Source of the DNA: Spyradocola sp050942925
Lineage (GTDB): Bacteria; Bacillota; Clostridia; Christensenellales; UBA1750
Direction: 5' to 3'
Assembly (NCBI GenBank): GCA_050942925.1
Contig: JBMNOF010000001.1
Location: 1 to 64,000, forward strand
DNA: 64,000 bases
Shown here: one piece after another, positions 36,254 through 45,013 of the stretch
How positions within the stretch are numbered: the stretch's first letter is position 1
Layout of the letters: the number at the start of each line of letters is the position of its first letter
Program-made: the position numbers and the translations under genes
Notes under the pieces: generated by a model
What the model was told of the DNA's origin: nothing
Seen by the model: the letters and a program-made list of their open reading frames with translations, nothing else
Database searches by the model: none

Positions 36254-36979
36254 CTAAACCTTGCCAAAGCGCCTGGCGCGGCCAAAATACGTCGCAAGCG
36301 CCCGCGCAAAGACCTCCCTTGTGAAGTCCGGCCAGAACTCCGGGACAAATACAAATTCCGCGTACGCGCACTGGTACAGCAAAAAATTGGAGAGCCGCTC
36401 TTCGCCGCTGGTGCGGATGAGCAGGTCCACGGGCGGAAGGCCCCGGGTGTAGAGCGCGTCCTCAAACGCGGCCTCGTCGATGTCCTCCGGCCGCATTTTC
36501 CCGTCCACGCAGGCCTGCGCCAGCGTCCGCGCCGCGCGGACGATCTCCTGCTGGCTTCCATAGTTGAGCGCGATGTTGAGCTTCAGGCCCGTGTTTCCCG
36601 CGGTGCGCGCCATGGCCGCCTCCGCGGTTTTCCGCTGCAGCTCCGGCACCTGGGTCAAGTCCCCCAGCATCCGGATGCAGACGCCCTTTTTGTCCAGCTC
36701 GTCGATCTTTTTGTTGAAGAATTCGACGATCAAGCCCATCAGGGCCGCGATTTCGTCCTTGGGCCGCGCCCAATTCTCCGTCGAAAACGCGAAAATTGTC
36801 AGCGCCTCAATGCCCCACTCTCCGCAGGCCGACAGGATGGGCTCCAGCGCGAGGACGCCCTGCCTGTGCCCATATGCGCGCGGCATGCCCTTCTGTTTGG
36901 CCCAGCGGCCGTTTCCGTCCATGATAATGGCCACGTGCCGTGGCATTGCGGCGCCCTTTGGCGGAAATTCCTCGCTCAT
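36254..36979 (-). CDS. uppS: Isoprenyl transferase (undecaprenyl diphosphate synthase)
   Basis: A 241-residue cis-prenyltransferase that extends farnesyl diphosphate to the C55 carrier lipid of cell-wall synthesis. The motif HVAIIMDGNGRWAKQKG with its catalytic aspartate, then RAYGHRQG, FSTENWARP and the C-terminal RTSGEERLSNFLLYQ-AYAE block are complete. It overlaps the upstream 67-residue gene by four bases. It sits in the same operon as dxr and ispG, which supply its precursors. Confidence 0.97.
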   Translation of the reverse strand: MSEEFPPKGAAMPRHVAIIMDGNGRWAKQKGMPRAYGHRQGVLALEPILSACGEWGIEALTIFAFSTENWARPKDEIAALMGLIVEFFNKKIDELDKKGVCIRMLGDLTQVPELQRKTAEAAMARTAGNTGLKLNIALNYGSQQEIVRAARTLAQACVDGKMRPEDIDEAAFEDALYTRGLPPVDLLIRTSGEERLSNFLLYQCAYAEFVFVPEFWPDFTREVFARALATYFGRARRFGKV

Positions 36980-37179
36980 TGCTCCTCCTTCAGCACATCT
37001 TCAAACGGCGAGACGGTGATTTCGACCGTCCCGCCGTTTTCCCGAATGCGCACCGTGCGCGCACTGCCCGTCTTATCCGGGTGCCGCGGTGGGCGCGTCC
37101 ACTTCACGCGGCAGTTTTCCTCCCCCAGTTGTTCCAACGCGAGGGACAGGGGCAAGCCCAGGGCGGGATGGACCGTCAT
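36976..37179 (-). CDS. Small protein of unknown function between frr and uppS (67 aa)
   Basis: A 67-residue protein translationally coupled on both sides: its ATG overlaps the frr stop (ATGA) and its stop overlaps the uppS ATG. This tight fit argues for a real gene. The first half, ALGLPLSLALEQLGEENCRVKW, has the G-x-x-L-x-x-A-x-x-x-L pattern of PASTA-like folds, followed by RPP, a run of charged residues and two strands (ARTVRIRENG, TVEITVSPF). PASTA domains bind peptidoglycan fragments outside the cell, but this protein has no signal peptide or membrane helix, so the resemblance may be only structural. I recall similar small frames at frr-uppS in other Clostridia, but cannot name a function. 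Confidence 0.82.
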   Translation of the reverse strand: MTVHPALGLPLSLALEQLGEENCRVKWTRPPRHPDKTGSARTVRIRENGGTVEITVSPFEDVLKEEQ

Positions 37180-37733
37180 ACCTCCATGAGCTCCTTTTCC
37201 TTCTCCGCGGTGATGGTGTCGATCTCCTTGATGATCTTGTCGGTCGCCTTCTGGATCTTGTCCTCGGCGGCCTTCTGCTCATCCTCGGTGATGGTGTTGT
37301 CCTTCTTCATCTTCTTGATCTGGTCATTGGCGTCGCGGCGGATGGAGCGGACCGCGATCTTGCACTCCTCGGCCAGCTTGCGCGTCTGCTTGACGAGGTC
37401 CTTTCTGCGCTCCTCGGTCAGCTCCGGCAGCAGCAGGCGGATGATCTTGCCGTCGTTGGAGGGATTGATGCCCAGGTCCGACTTCTGGATTTCCTTCTCA
37501 ATGACCTTGAGCATGCTCTGTTCCCAAGGGGCGATCTGGATGATGCGCGGCTCGGGAATGGAGATGTTGGCCACCTGGTTAATGGGCGTGGGCGAGCCGT
37601 AATAGTCCACGAGGATGCGGTCCAGCAACTGCGGGTTGGCGCGGCCCGCGCGCATGGACGCCAGTTCTTTTCTATAAACCGCCACGGATTTGTTCATCTT
37701 CTCCACCATGGTATCGAGAACCTGCTTGGTCAT
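37176..37733 (-). CDS. frr: Ribosome recycling factor
   Basis: A 185-residue factor that, with EF-G, splits post-termination ribosomes. The typical sequence is present: RAGRANPQLLDRI, YYGSPTPINQVANISIPEPR, PWEQSML, INPSNDGKIIRL-LLPELTEERRK, and a coiled-coil domain I at both ends. GGAGGAGG precedes the start. It opens the operon that runs to polC; pyrH, tsf and rpsB, which usually precede frr, are not here. Confidence 0.98.
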   Translation of the reverse strand: MTKQVLDTMVEKMNKSVAVYRKELASMRAGRANPQLLDRILVDYYGSPTPINQVANISIPEPRIIQIAPWEQSMLKVIEKEIQKSDLGINPSNDGKIIRLLLPELTEERRKDLVKQTRKLAEECKIAVRSIRRDANDQIKKMKKDNTITEDEQKAAEDKIQKATDKIIKEIDTITAEKEKELMEV

Positions 37734-37774
37734 GTGAAAACGCCTCCTCCACTCTCAATGGGTTTGCCATCTCT

Positions 37775-37803
37775 ATTGTATATAATTTGGGATGCAGTGG
37801 CAA
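37775..37803 (-). promoter_or_regulatory. Promoter of the frr-uppS-cdsA-dxr-rseP-ispG-polC operon
   Basis: TTGCCA (37803-37798) and TACAAT (37780-37775) on the minus strand are 17 bases apart. The expected start is near 37768, about 35 bases ahead of frr. Confidence 0.82.
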
Positions 37804-37857
37804 GTCCTTTCGCCGAAAGATTGGAAAACATTCTCCCCCATCTGCCGTGCCGTGCAC

Positions 37858-37903
37858 AAAAAAACGCCCCGCACGGGACGCGCAGAGCGCTTGGTGCGGG
37901 GCG
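37858..37903 (-). terminator. Rho-independent terminator of the dipeptide operon
   Basis: Perfect 10-base arms (37894-37903 with 37865-37874) are followed on the minus strand by seven T. It begins about 20 bases after the stop of the substrate-binding protein gene and separates that operon from the frr promoter. Confidence 0.92.
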
Positions 37904-37922
37904 GGTGCAAACGGTTCTTCCC

Positions 37923-39533
37923 TTACTTCCAGGAGAAATCGCGGTACATGAACGCAGAGAACTGCGTGTAGAACGGACCGGGATTCAGGTTGGCGTCGAA
38001 GGCGAAGAAGGTCGTCGCGTAGTAGATCGGGATGTAGGCACGGCACTCGGTGGCCACCTTCATGGCGTTCTGGGTGGAGGCCTCGTCCGTCATCGCGGCA
38101 AAGGCCGCCTGCACGTCGGCATCGTTGATGCCAGCCAGGTTCAGGCTGGAGCCAGTCTCGTAGAGCTGCGCGAAGGAGCCGAACTGCGAGGTCAGGCCGA
38201 TGCTGATCATGGCCAGGTCAAAGTCCTGGATAAAGTAGCGGCTGGAATCCGGCACCTGCTCGATGTTGATCACAAAGTAGGACTGCTCCAGCATCTCCTT
38301 CATGATCTCACAACCGGAAACCCAATCGGGGTAGGCGGACTGCACGATCAGCGTCAGCTCCAGGGGATTGCTCTCGGAGTAGCCAGCCTCGGTCATCAGG
38401 GCGTTGGCCTGCTCGACGTCCACGGCAACGTGCTCGGCGACGTCCGCGTAGTACTCCACAAGGGGCGTGGCCATGTTGTAGGCCGGGGTGCCGGCATCGC
38501 CGCTGGCAATGGTCGCCAGTTCGTCGATGTTCAAGCAGTGGGCAATGGCGTCACGCACGCGCTGGTCAGAGGTCGGCGTGCCCTCCACGCAGTTGCAAAT
38601 CAAGAACGCGACGTTGTTGAGCACCTGCTCCTGGGTCAGGACATTGTCATACTCCTTGATGATCTGGTAGTTGGAAGCGCCGTACATCGCATAGTCCAGG
38701 TCGCCTGCCTCAAACGCGGTCTCCTGGCTGCCGGTGATGTACTTGAAGTAGATGGTGTCGATGGAAGCGGGCGACCAAGCGTCCTCAAAGCGGGTCAGGG
38801 TCACGTCGCCGTTGGCGCTGATCTCCTCCACCTTGTAGGAGCCGGTGCCGTCCACGTTCAGGCCCAGGTCTTCGTTGGGGTCGCTGATGATCGTCTCGCA
38901 GTAGGACTGGTTGACGATGGCCATGGTCTGGATGTAGGGCATCAGGTCATGGAAACCCGCACCCGCACCCGCGCCGGGGAAGGTGAGGGTCAGGTGCGTG
39001 TCATCCGTCACCGTGATCTCCATCGCGCCCACAAGGACGGAGCACAGCGGAGAGTTCGTGCAGCGGGACAGCGTATATGCCACGTCCTGCGCGGTCAGGA
39101 TATCGCCAGAGTGGAACTTGACATTGCTGCGAAGGGTGACGTCCACGCTGCCATCCTCATTCTCCACATAGGACTCTGCCAGAGCGCAGACGATGTTGCT
39201 GTCGTTGTCCAGGTAGAACAGCGGGTCGTAGACGTTGACGATGACGTTGTCCTCGGCCTGCTTCATGAAGAGCTCGGGGTCCAGCGTCGTGATCTGGTCA
39301 ATCAGCGCAACGGTAAAGGAATTATCCGCCTGGCCGCTGGTGGTGGGGCGGGTCTTTCCGGAGTTGCCGGTGGTGGGTTCGGCACTTTCCGTTCCCTCAT
39401 CGGTTCCCGCGCTCTCGGTGGGCGCGGCGGACTCGTCGCTGCTCGGCGCCTGCGTGCTGGAGCAGGCCGTCAGCGTGCAGAGCGCGACGACCAGCGCCAA
39501 CAGGAGCGCCAGAATAGATTTGCTCTTGTTCAT
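37923..39533 (-). CDS. Peptide ABC transporter substrate-binding lipoprotein (family 5)
   Basis: A 536-residue extracellular solute-binding protein of family 5 (DppA/OppA type). The signal peptide MNKSKSILALLLALVVAL ends in the lipobox LTAC, so it should be lipid-anchored. A Ser/Glu/Thr-rich linker (about 25-65) leads to the bilobed binding domain. It captures short peptides for the permease encoded just upstream in the same operon. It is the last gene, 92 bases after the second ATPase gene, with a hairpin in that gap and a strong terminator after it. Specificity cannot be read directly; the linked dipeptide epimerase suggests cell-wall-type dipeptides. Confidence 0.95.
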   Translation of the reverse strand: MNKSKSILALLLALVVALCTLTACSSTQAPSSDESAAPTESAGTDEGTESAEPTTGNSGKTRPTTSGQADNSFTVALIDQITTLDPELFMKQAEDNVIVNVYDPLFYLDNDSNIVCALAESYVENEDGSVDVTLRSNVKFHSGDILTAQDVAYTLSRCTNSPLCSVLVGAMEITVTDDTHLTLTFPGAGAGAGFHDLMPYIQTMAIVNQSYCETIISDPNEDLGLNVDGTGSYKVEEISANGDVTLTRFEDAWSPASIDTIYFKYITGSQETAFEAGDLDYAMYGASNYQIIKEYDNVLTQEQVLNNVAFLICNCVEGTPTSDQRVRDAIAHCLNIDELATIASGDAGTPAYNMATPLVEYYADVAEHVAVDVEQANALMTEAGYSESNPLELTLIVQSAYPDWVSGCEIMKEMLEQSYFVINIEQVPDSSRYFIQDFDLAMISIGLTSQFGSFAQLYETGSSLNLAGINDADVQAAFAAMTDEASTQNAMKVATECRAYIPIYYATTFFAFDANLNPGPFYTQFSAFMYRDFSWK

Positions 39534-39583
39534 TGTGTTTCACCCTTCCATTTCGGATCGAATTTCTGTGCCTGCAACGCCTG

Positions 39584-39614
39584 CAGGCGCAAATTTCAAA
39601 GCGCAATGCGCCTG
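39584..39614 (-). promoter_or_regulatory. Hairpin between the second ATPase gene and the binding-protein gene
   Basis: Eight-base perfect arms (39607-39614 and 39584-39591) with a 15-base loop lie about 50 bases ahead of the binding-protein start. No T-run follows. Such stems often set different transcript stability for binding-protein genes. Confidence 0.5.
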
Positions 39615-39625
39615 AAATCCATGGT

Positions 39626-40627
39626 TTAGTCGAACAGGTGGCACTTGACGAAGTGGTTCTCCTCGACCGAATGCCACTGCGGCTCCTCCTCGCAGCGCTT
39701 CTGCGCGTAGGGACAGCGCCCGCGGAAACGGCAGCCCTTGGGCGGGTCCACGGGCGAGGGCACGTCGCCCTCCAGGATGATGCGCTGCTTTTTCTGCTTT
39801 TCCGCCGCGGTAAAGGCGGGGGTTGCGGAGAAGAGGGCCTTGGTATAGGGGTGCGCGCGGTTGCGGTAGACGGTTTCCATCGTGCCGCGCTCGACGATCT
39901 GCCCCAGGTACATGACGATGATCTCGTCGGAGATGAAGTGGATGATGTTCAAATCGTGCGAGATGAACAGATAGGTCAGGCGAAGCTCGTCCTGCAGGTC
40001 CTTGAGCAGGTTGATGATCTGCGCCTGAATGGAGACGTCCAGCGCGGAGACCGCCTCGTCGCAGACGACGAACTCCGGGTTTGTGGCCAGGGCGCGCGCG
40101 ATGCAGATGCGCTGCCGCTGGCCGCCGGAAAACTGGTGCGGGTAGTGCGAGGCCATCTCCGGATAGAGGCCGCACATCGACATGAGGCGCTCGACCTTTT
40201 CCGCGCGCTCCGCACGGCTGGAGGCCAGGCCGAAGTTGTCGATGGGCTCGGCGATGATGTCGCCTGCGCGCATGCGCGGGTCCAGCGAGGAGTACGGGTC
40301 CTGCCAGACCAGCTGCATCTTCTTGACGTAGGGGCGGCGCTCCCTTGCGGAAAGCGTGGTGATGTCCCGTCCCTCATAGAAGATCTTGCCGCTAGTGGGA
40401 TGGTAGATGTCCAGCAGCATCTTGCCGACGGTGGACTTGCCGCAGCCGCTCTCTCCGACGACGCCCAGGGTCTTGCCCTTGGGCACGCTGAAGGAGACGT
40501 CGTCCGCGGCGTGAATCCAGCTGGTTGGCCGGCCGAGGGCGTCGGATGCGGCCGGGAAGTGCATGGTCAGGCTTTCCGCCTTAAGAAAGTAATTTTCGTC
40601 CGTGCTGGTTCGAAACTGCTCGGTCAC
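39626..40627 (-). CDS. Oligopeptide/dipeptide ABC transporter ATP-binding protein (OppF/DppF type)
   Basis: A 333-residue ATPase with Walker A VGESGCGKSTVGKML, signature FSGGQRQRICIARAL, Walker B FVVCDEAVSALDVS and the C-terminal oligopeptide-family extension (CRFRGRCPYAQKRCEEE) whose cysteines can hold an iron-sulfur cluster. The start is a GTG at 40627 that overlaps the stop of the first ATPase gene (GTGA) and has AAGGAGG upstream. It powers import together with the OppD-type subunit. The N-terminal 30 residues before the ATPase core are typical of OppF. Confidence 0.96.
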   Translation of the reverse strand: MTEQFRTSTDENYFLKAESLTMHFPAASDALGRPTSWIHAADDVSFSVPKGKTLGVVGESGCGKSTVGKMLLDIYHPTSGKIFYEGRDITTLSARERRPYVKKMQLVWQDPYSSLDPRMRAGDIIAEPIDNFGLASSRAERAEKVERLMSMCGLYPEMASHYPHQFSGGQRQRICIARALATNPEFVVCDEAVSALDVSIQAQIINLLKDLQDELRLTYLFISHDLNIIHFISDEIIVMYLGQIVERGTMETVYRNRAHPYTKALFSATPAFTAAEKQKKQRIILEGDVPSPVDPPKGCRFRGRCPYAQKRCEEEPQWHSVEENHFVKCHLFD

Positions 40628-41634
40628 TGCTCCGCGCCTCCTTCCTTTGCGGTTTTCCGCCAGTTGTGGCAAGCGATGCTGTGGCCGCTGCCCGCCTGCT
40701 CAAACTCGGGGAAGACGTCGCGGCAGATATCGCTGGCATAGGCACAGCGGTTGTTAAAGGGGCAGCCCGCGGGCATATCCCGCAGCGTGGGCACGCTTCC
40801 GGGGATGACCTTGAGGCGGTCGCCGTCGTAATCGGGATTGGGGTGGGAGTCGATGAGTCCCACGGTATAGGGATGGCGGGGCTTGGTGAACAGCTCGTCC
40901 ACATCCGCCTCCTCGCAGACCCGTCCGCCGTACATGATGAGCACGCGGTCCGCCATCTCGCTGATGACGCCCAGGTCGTGCGTGATGAAGATGATGGAGG
41001 TGCCGATCTCGTGCTTGAGCTCGTTCATCAGGTCCAGAACCTGCGCCTGGATGGTGACGTCCAGGGCCGTGGTCGGCTCGTCGCAGATGAGGAGCTTGGG
41101 CCGGGTGATCAGGGCCATGGCGATCATGGCGCGCTGCCGCATGCCGCCCGAGAGCGCGAAGGGATAGGTCTTGAGAATCCGCTCCGGGTTCGGGATCTTG
41201 ACGCGGCGCAGGGCCTCCAGGCTCCTGGCGTAGGCCTCGCTCTTCTCCATGCGGGGGTTGTGCACGCGCAGGGCTTCCATGAGCTGGTCGCCGATGGTGA
41301 ACAGCGGGTTCATGGCGGTCATCGGCTCCTGAAAGACCATGGCGATCTCGTTGCCCCGGATGGGCCGGAGCTGCTTGGGCGTCATGTGCAGGAGGTCCTT
41401 GCCGTCAAAGAGGATCTGCCCCGAGGGATAGCGCGTGCGGCTTGCCGGGTTCAGCTGCAGGATGGACATGCAGGTCACGGACTTGCCACAGCCGCTTTCG
41501 CCGACGATTCCCAGCGTCTCGCCCTTGTAGAGGTCGAAGGAGACATGGCGCACGGCGTGCAGAGAGGTCTTCCGATCCATGCGGAAGTCCACCGACAGGT
41601 CGACGACCTGCAGCAGCGGTTTCTTTTCTTCCAT
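40624..41634 (-). CDS. Oligopeptide/dipeptide ABC transporter ATP-binding protein (OppD/DppD type)
   Basis: A 336-residue ATPase with Walker A VGESGCGKSVTCMSIL, the signature ALSGGMRQRAMIAMAL, Walker B LLICDEPTTALDVT and a C-terminal CPFNNRCAYASDIC segment of the oligopeptide family. AAAGGAGGGA precedes its ATG. It overlaps the OppF-type gene and follows the OppC-type permease gene by 13 bases, completing a canonical B-C-D-F order. Confidence 0.96.
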   Translation of the reverse strand: MEEKKPLLQVVDLSVDFRMDRKTSLHAVRHVSFDLYKGETLGIVGESGCGKSVTCMSILQLNPASRTRYPSGQILFDGKDLLHMTPKQLRPIRGNEIAMVFQEPMTAMNPLFTIGDQLMEALRVHNPRMEKSEAYARSLEALRRVKIPNPERILKTYPFALSGGMRQRAMIAMALITRPKLLICDEPTTALDVTIQAQVLDLMNELKHEIGTSIIFITHDLGVISEMADRVLIMYGGRVCEEADVDELFTKPRHPYTVGLIDSHPNPDYDGDRLKVIPGSVPTLRDMPAGCPFNNRCAYASDICRDVFPEFEQAGSGHSIACHNWRKTAKEGGAEQ

Positions 41635-41647
41635 ATGCTCCCTCCTT

Positions 41648-42532
41648 TTATTTCTGGGCCTGGGGGTCCAGCGCGTCGCGCAGGCCGTCGCCCACCAGGT
41701 TGATGGACAGCGCCGTCAGCGCGATGGCAAGGCCCGGGAAGATCGCCATGTAGGGCGCGGTGCGGAAATACTGCTGCGCGTAGTTAAGCATGGCGCCCCA
41801 CTCCGGGTTCGGCGGCGCAATGCCGACGCCGATGAAGGACAAGCCTGCGGCCGAGAGCATCATGCTGGAGATGGTCATCGTCGCGTCGACGATGATGGGG
41901 TCCAGCGCATTGGGCAGGATGTGCTTGACGACCAGCTTGAGCGGCTTGGTCCCGCTCACGCGCGCCGCCTTGACGTAATCCTGCTCCACGACCCCGAGCA
42001 CCACCGCGCGGATGCGCAGCACAAATCCCGGAACCGAAACCAGCGTCAGCGTCAGCACCATGTTGAACACGCTGCCGCCCAGCACGGTCAAGAGCACCAG
42101 CGCAAGAAGGATCGTCGGCACGCAGGTGATGACGTCCACCACGCGCATGATGAGGAAATCCGCCTTCTTGGACATGGCGCACACCGAGGCGATGGCCGCG
42201 CCGATGACCAGCGAAAGGAGCGTCGCGCCCACGCCGATGCCCACCGAGATCCGCGCGCCGTAGAGCACGCGCGCGAACAGATCGCGGCCCAGGTTATCCG
42301 TACCGAAGGGATGCGCCGCGCTGGGCGGCTCCAGCCTTGCCTGCGTATCGTAGGCGGTGACCATCTCCTCCGGAACAATCAGGTTGGCCGTGAGGCATGC
42401 AAGCAGGATGACGATCAGGATGACCCCGCCGATGACAGCCGCGGGGTTTCGCATATAACGCTTGGCGACGTCGGCAAAGAGGCTGCTCCTCCGGCTGCCC
42501 GCCATGCGCTTGAATGTTTTCTCCGCTCTCAT
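41648..42532 (-). CDS. Oligopeptide/dipeptide ABC transporter permease (OppC/DppC type)
   Basis: A 294-residue inner membrane permease of the binding-protein-dependent family. The N-terminal cytoplasmic tail is followed by a first helix (AAVIGGVILIVILLACLTA) and a large outward loop with the HPFGTDNLGRDLFARVLYG motif typical of DppC/OppC. Five more helices follow, with the EAA-type loop near AARVSGTKPLKLVVKHILPN. Its ATG overlaps the OppB-type gene stop. Confidence 0.96.
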   Translation of the reverse strand: MRAEKTFKRMAGSRRSSLFADVAKRYMRNPAAVIGGVILIVILLACLTANLIVPEEMVTAYDTQARLEPPSAAHPFGTDNLGRDLFARVLYGARISVGIGVGATLLSLVIGAAIASVCAMSKKADFLIMRVVDVITCVPTILLALVLLTVLGGSVFNMVLTLTLVSVPGFVLRIRAVVLGVVEQDYVKAARVSGTKPLKLVVKHILPNALDPIIVDATMTISSMMLSAAGLSFIGVGIAPPNPEWGAMLNYAQQYFRTAPYMAIFPGLAIALTALSINLVGDGLRDALDPQAQK

Positions 42533-43455
42533 TTCTTGTACCGCGCTCCAATCTTGGGGTCAATCAGGGCATAGCAGATGTCCATGAGCACCATGGCGCA
42601 CATGAAGATCAGCGACAGCAGGAACGCACACGTCATGACGACCGGCACGTTCTTTTCATTCACAGCCGTGAGCATGTACATGCCCACGCCCGGGATGGTG
42701 AAGATCTGCTCGACGATGACGGAACCGCCCAGCGTCGAAGCAAGGCCCGTGATCAGGAGCGTGATGATGGGCAGGCACGCGTTCTTGAGCGCATGCTTCC
42801 AGATGACCCGCTTTTCGCTGCAGCCCTTGGCGCGCGCCGTGCGGATGTAGTCCTGCGTCATGGCGTCCAGCATGGACGAGCGCGTCATGCGGCTAAGGAT
42901 CGGGATGTTGGCAAGAACCAGCGTCGTCACCGGCATGATGTAAGAGGTAAAGCCCTCTATGCCGAACGATGGCAGCCAGCCCTTGTAGACCGCAAAGAAC
43001 AGAATCATCAGCACCGCGACGAAGAACGACGGCACCGAGGCGAATGTCACCGCGAAGATCGTCACCGTCGTATCCAGGAAGGAATACTGCTTGATGGCGC
43101 TCAAGATGCCCAACGACACGCCGATGACAGCCGAAATGCAGAAGGCCCAGGTGCCCACGCGGATCGTCAGGGGGAACCGCGTCGCAAGCTCGGTAAAGAC
43201 GTTCTCCTGCGAGGTGTAGGAAAGAACGTTGCCCGTCAGCAGCCCGTGCAGGTAGTTGCCGAACCGCTCCATCAGGCTGCCGGTGAATCCCACGCGCTCG
43301 TTAAAGGCGTCCTTGACATCCTGGGGCGTGGTCATGGGCAGCACGTTGCTGGCGGGATCGCCCGGCGTCAGCGACATGATGAGGAAGATCATCAGGATCA
43401 CGCAAAACAGCATGGGGATCATGTAGAGGAGTCGTTTGACAATATATCGCGACAT
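42529..43455 (-). CDS. Oligopeptide/dipeptide ABC transporter permease (OppB/DppB type)
   Basis: A 308-residue inner membrane permease. The first helix lies in LLYMIPMLFCVILMIFLIM, followed by the conserved PGDPA motif, an outward loop, and five further helices with the EAA loop RTARAKGCSEKRVIWKHALKN. It heterodimerises with the OppC-type subunit. It follows the first serine hydrolase gene by 18 bases, linking the transporter directly to the hydrolase cluster. Confidence 0.96.
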   Translation of the reverse strand: MSRYIVKRLLYMIPMLFCVILMIFLIMSLTPGDPASNVLPMTTPQDVKDAFNERVGFTGSLMERFGNYLHGLLTGNVLSYTSQENVFTELATRFPLTIRVGTWAFCISAVIGVSLGILSAIKQYSFLDTTVTIFAVTFASVPSFFVAVLMILFFAVYKGWLPSFGIEGFTSYIMPVTTLVLANIPILSRMTRSSMLDAMTQDYIRTARAKGCSEKRVIWKHALKNACLPIITLLITGLASTLGGSVIVEQIFTIPGVGMYMLTAVNEKNVPVVMTCAFLLSLIFMCAMVLMDICYALIDPKIGARYKK

Positions 43456-43473
43456 GAATTCACCGCCCCATTC

Positions 43474-44973
43474 TTACTTTTTGCTGAACCGAATGAGCTT
43501 TCCGCCAGGCTCCGTCACAAGGGGCATGGAGAGCGCGCTCACCTTGCCGCCCACTTCGTCCACATAGAAGTGGACCGGAATTCCGCTGGGCAGTTCGCCC
43601 ATGATGCCGGAGAGAACAAAGGTATCGTAGTGGAAGTGCTGAAGCTCGACGTTCGCCCCGATGAAGGCCAGCCGCAGCTTGTCGCCATCCAGGGAGATCT
43701 TGACGTCCGTATAGCCCGGCCGGCCGTAGGTGCCCACGTAGTCCGCCAGCGGGTGCGAAGGCTGCGTGCCCTCGACCTTGTCGCCGGTCATGGCGTGGAT
43801 GAGCTTCTCGTGGCCGCCCAAGCGCTCCGCCACAAAGTCGTGGTAGCGGCGCACCCAGTTGCCGCCCGTGACGCCCAGGTAGTGGTCAATGACCTCGCGC
43901 GCCAAAGCGTAGTGCAGGAAGGAGCTGTTCATGTTCGTGTACGCGACGACGCCGAGGTTCAGGTCCGGCACAAAGCAGGTGAAGCCCGAGAAGCCGTTGA
44001 TGTTGCCGCCGTGCTGCACGAGCTTGTGGCCGCGGAACATCTCCACCATCCAGCCCAGGCCGTAGCTGCAGAACTCCGTCTCCTCCATGGGCATGTCCAG
44101 GGGCGCGCTGAGCAGCATCTGGGGCTTGTGCAGCTCCTTCATCGCCGCCTCGCTCACGATGCGCTTGCCTTCAAACTCGCCCTGGTTCAGGTGGAGCGTC
44201 ACCCACTTGAGCATGTCGCTGGCGCAGGAGTTGATGGAACCGGCAGGGCCGAGCGGCGCGCCGATGCCCTTGGACTTGTCCTCCTTGGGCATGCGGTAGA
44301 AGGGAATCTTGCGCATGCCGTGCAGGGCGTCGTTGGGGTTGGTGCGGTCATAGGGCTCGGCGTGGTTCGCATTGCCCTCGATGTCGTCGACGAACGCGCA
44401 GGAGCGGGTCATGCCCAGGGGCCCAAAGATGTACGCGTCGAGGTTCTCCTCAAAGCTCTTGCCCGTGACGCGCTCGACGATGTAGCCCGCCAGGATGAAG
44501 CACTGGTTGTTGTACTGGAACTTGGAGCGGATCGGCTGATTCGGCTCCAGGTAGCGCAGGTTGTGCACGAGCGTGGCCTTGTCAAAGTCCGTGCCGTACC
44601 AAGAGTATTCGTGACGGGGCAGGCCCGTGCGGTGGCAGAGCAGGTCGCGAAGCGTCACGTTCGCGGTGGTGAAGTCGTCGTAGAAGCGCACCTCGGGCAC
44701 GTACTTCTGGATGGGGGTATCCCAATCCAGCTTGCCCTGGTCCACCAGGATCGCCACGAGCGCGGCGGTAAACGCCTTGGAGCAGCTGCCGATCTGGTAG
44801 AGCGTCTCCCCATCGGCGGGCAAGCCCTTTTCCACGTCGCGCTTGCCAAAGCCGCCTGCAAACACCGTCTTGCCGTCCTTTACAATGCCCACGGCGACAG
44901 AGGGGCTTTCCCAGAGCTGGAGGCCCTCCTCCGCCATCTGCCGGAGCGATTCAATAAACTTCTGATCTTCCAT
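43474..44973 (-). CDS. Beta-lactamase-fold serine hydrolase (S12 type), paralogue 1
   Basis: A 499-residue hydrolase of the class C beta-lactamase/DD-peptidase fold. The nucleophile should be Ser63 with Lys66 (IGSCSKAFTA); the second motif is Y-x-N (QYNNQCF, near residue 154) and the third is HGG (VQHGGNINGF), where beta-lactamases have KTG. A beta-rich C-terminal domain of about 100 residues, reminiscent of DUF3471, follows. There is no signal peptide, so it is predicted cytosolic, unlike PBPs. Related enzymes include D-aminopeptidases, esterases and peptidases. Its place between dipeptide epimerase and dipeptide importer suggests hydrolysis of imported peptides. AAGGAG precedes the ATG. Confidence 0.92.
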   Translation of the reverse strand: MEDQKFIESLRQMAEEGLQLWESPSVAVGIVKDGKTVFAGGFGKRDVEKGLPADGETLYQIGSCSKAFTAALVAILVDQGKLDWDTPIQKYVPEVRFYDDFTTANVTLRDLLCHRTGLPRHEYSWYGTDFDKATLVHNLRYLEPNQPIRSKFQYNNQCFILAGYIVERVTGKSFEENLDAYIFGPLGMTRSCAFVDDIEGNANHAEPYDRTNPNDALHGMRKIPFYRMPKEDKSKGIGAPLGPAGSINSCASDMLKWVTLHLNQGEFEGKRIVSEAAMKELHKPQMLLSAPLDMPMEETEFCSYGLGWMVEMFRGHKLVQHGGNINGFSGFTCFVPDLNLGVVAYTNMNSSFLHYALAREVIDHYLGVTGGNWVRRYHDFVAERLGGHEKLIHAMTGDKVEGTQPSHPLADYVGTYGRPGYTDVKISLDGDKLRLAFIGANVELQHFHYDTFVLSGIMGELPSGIPVHFYVDEVGGKVSALSMPLVTEPGGKLIRFSKK

Positions 44974-45013
44974 TTTGCCATTCTCCTTGCCGCCAGCGGC
45001 GAATCCGCTCGCA

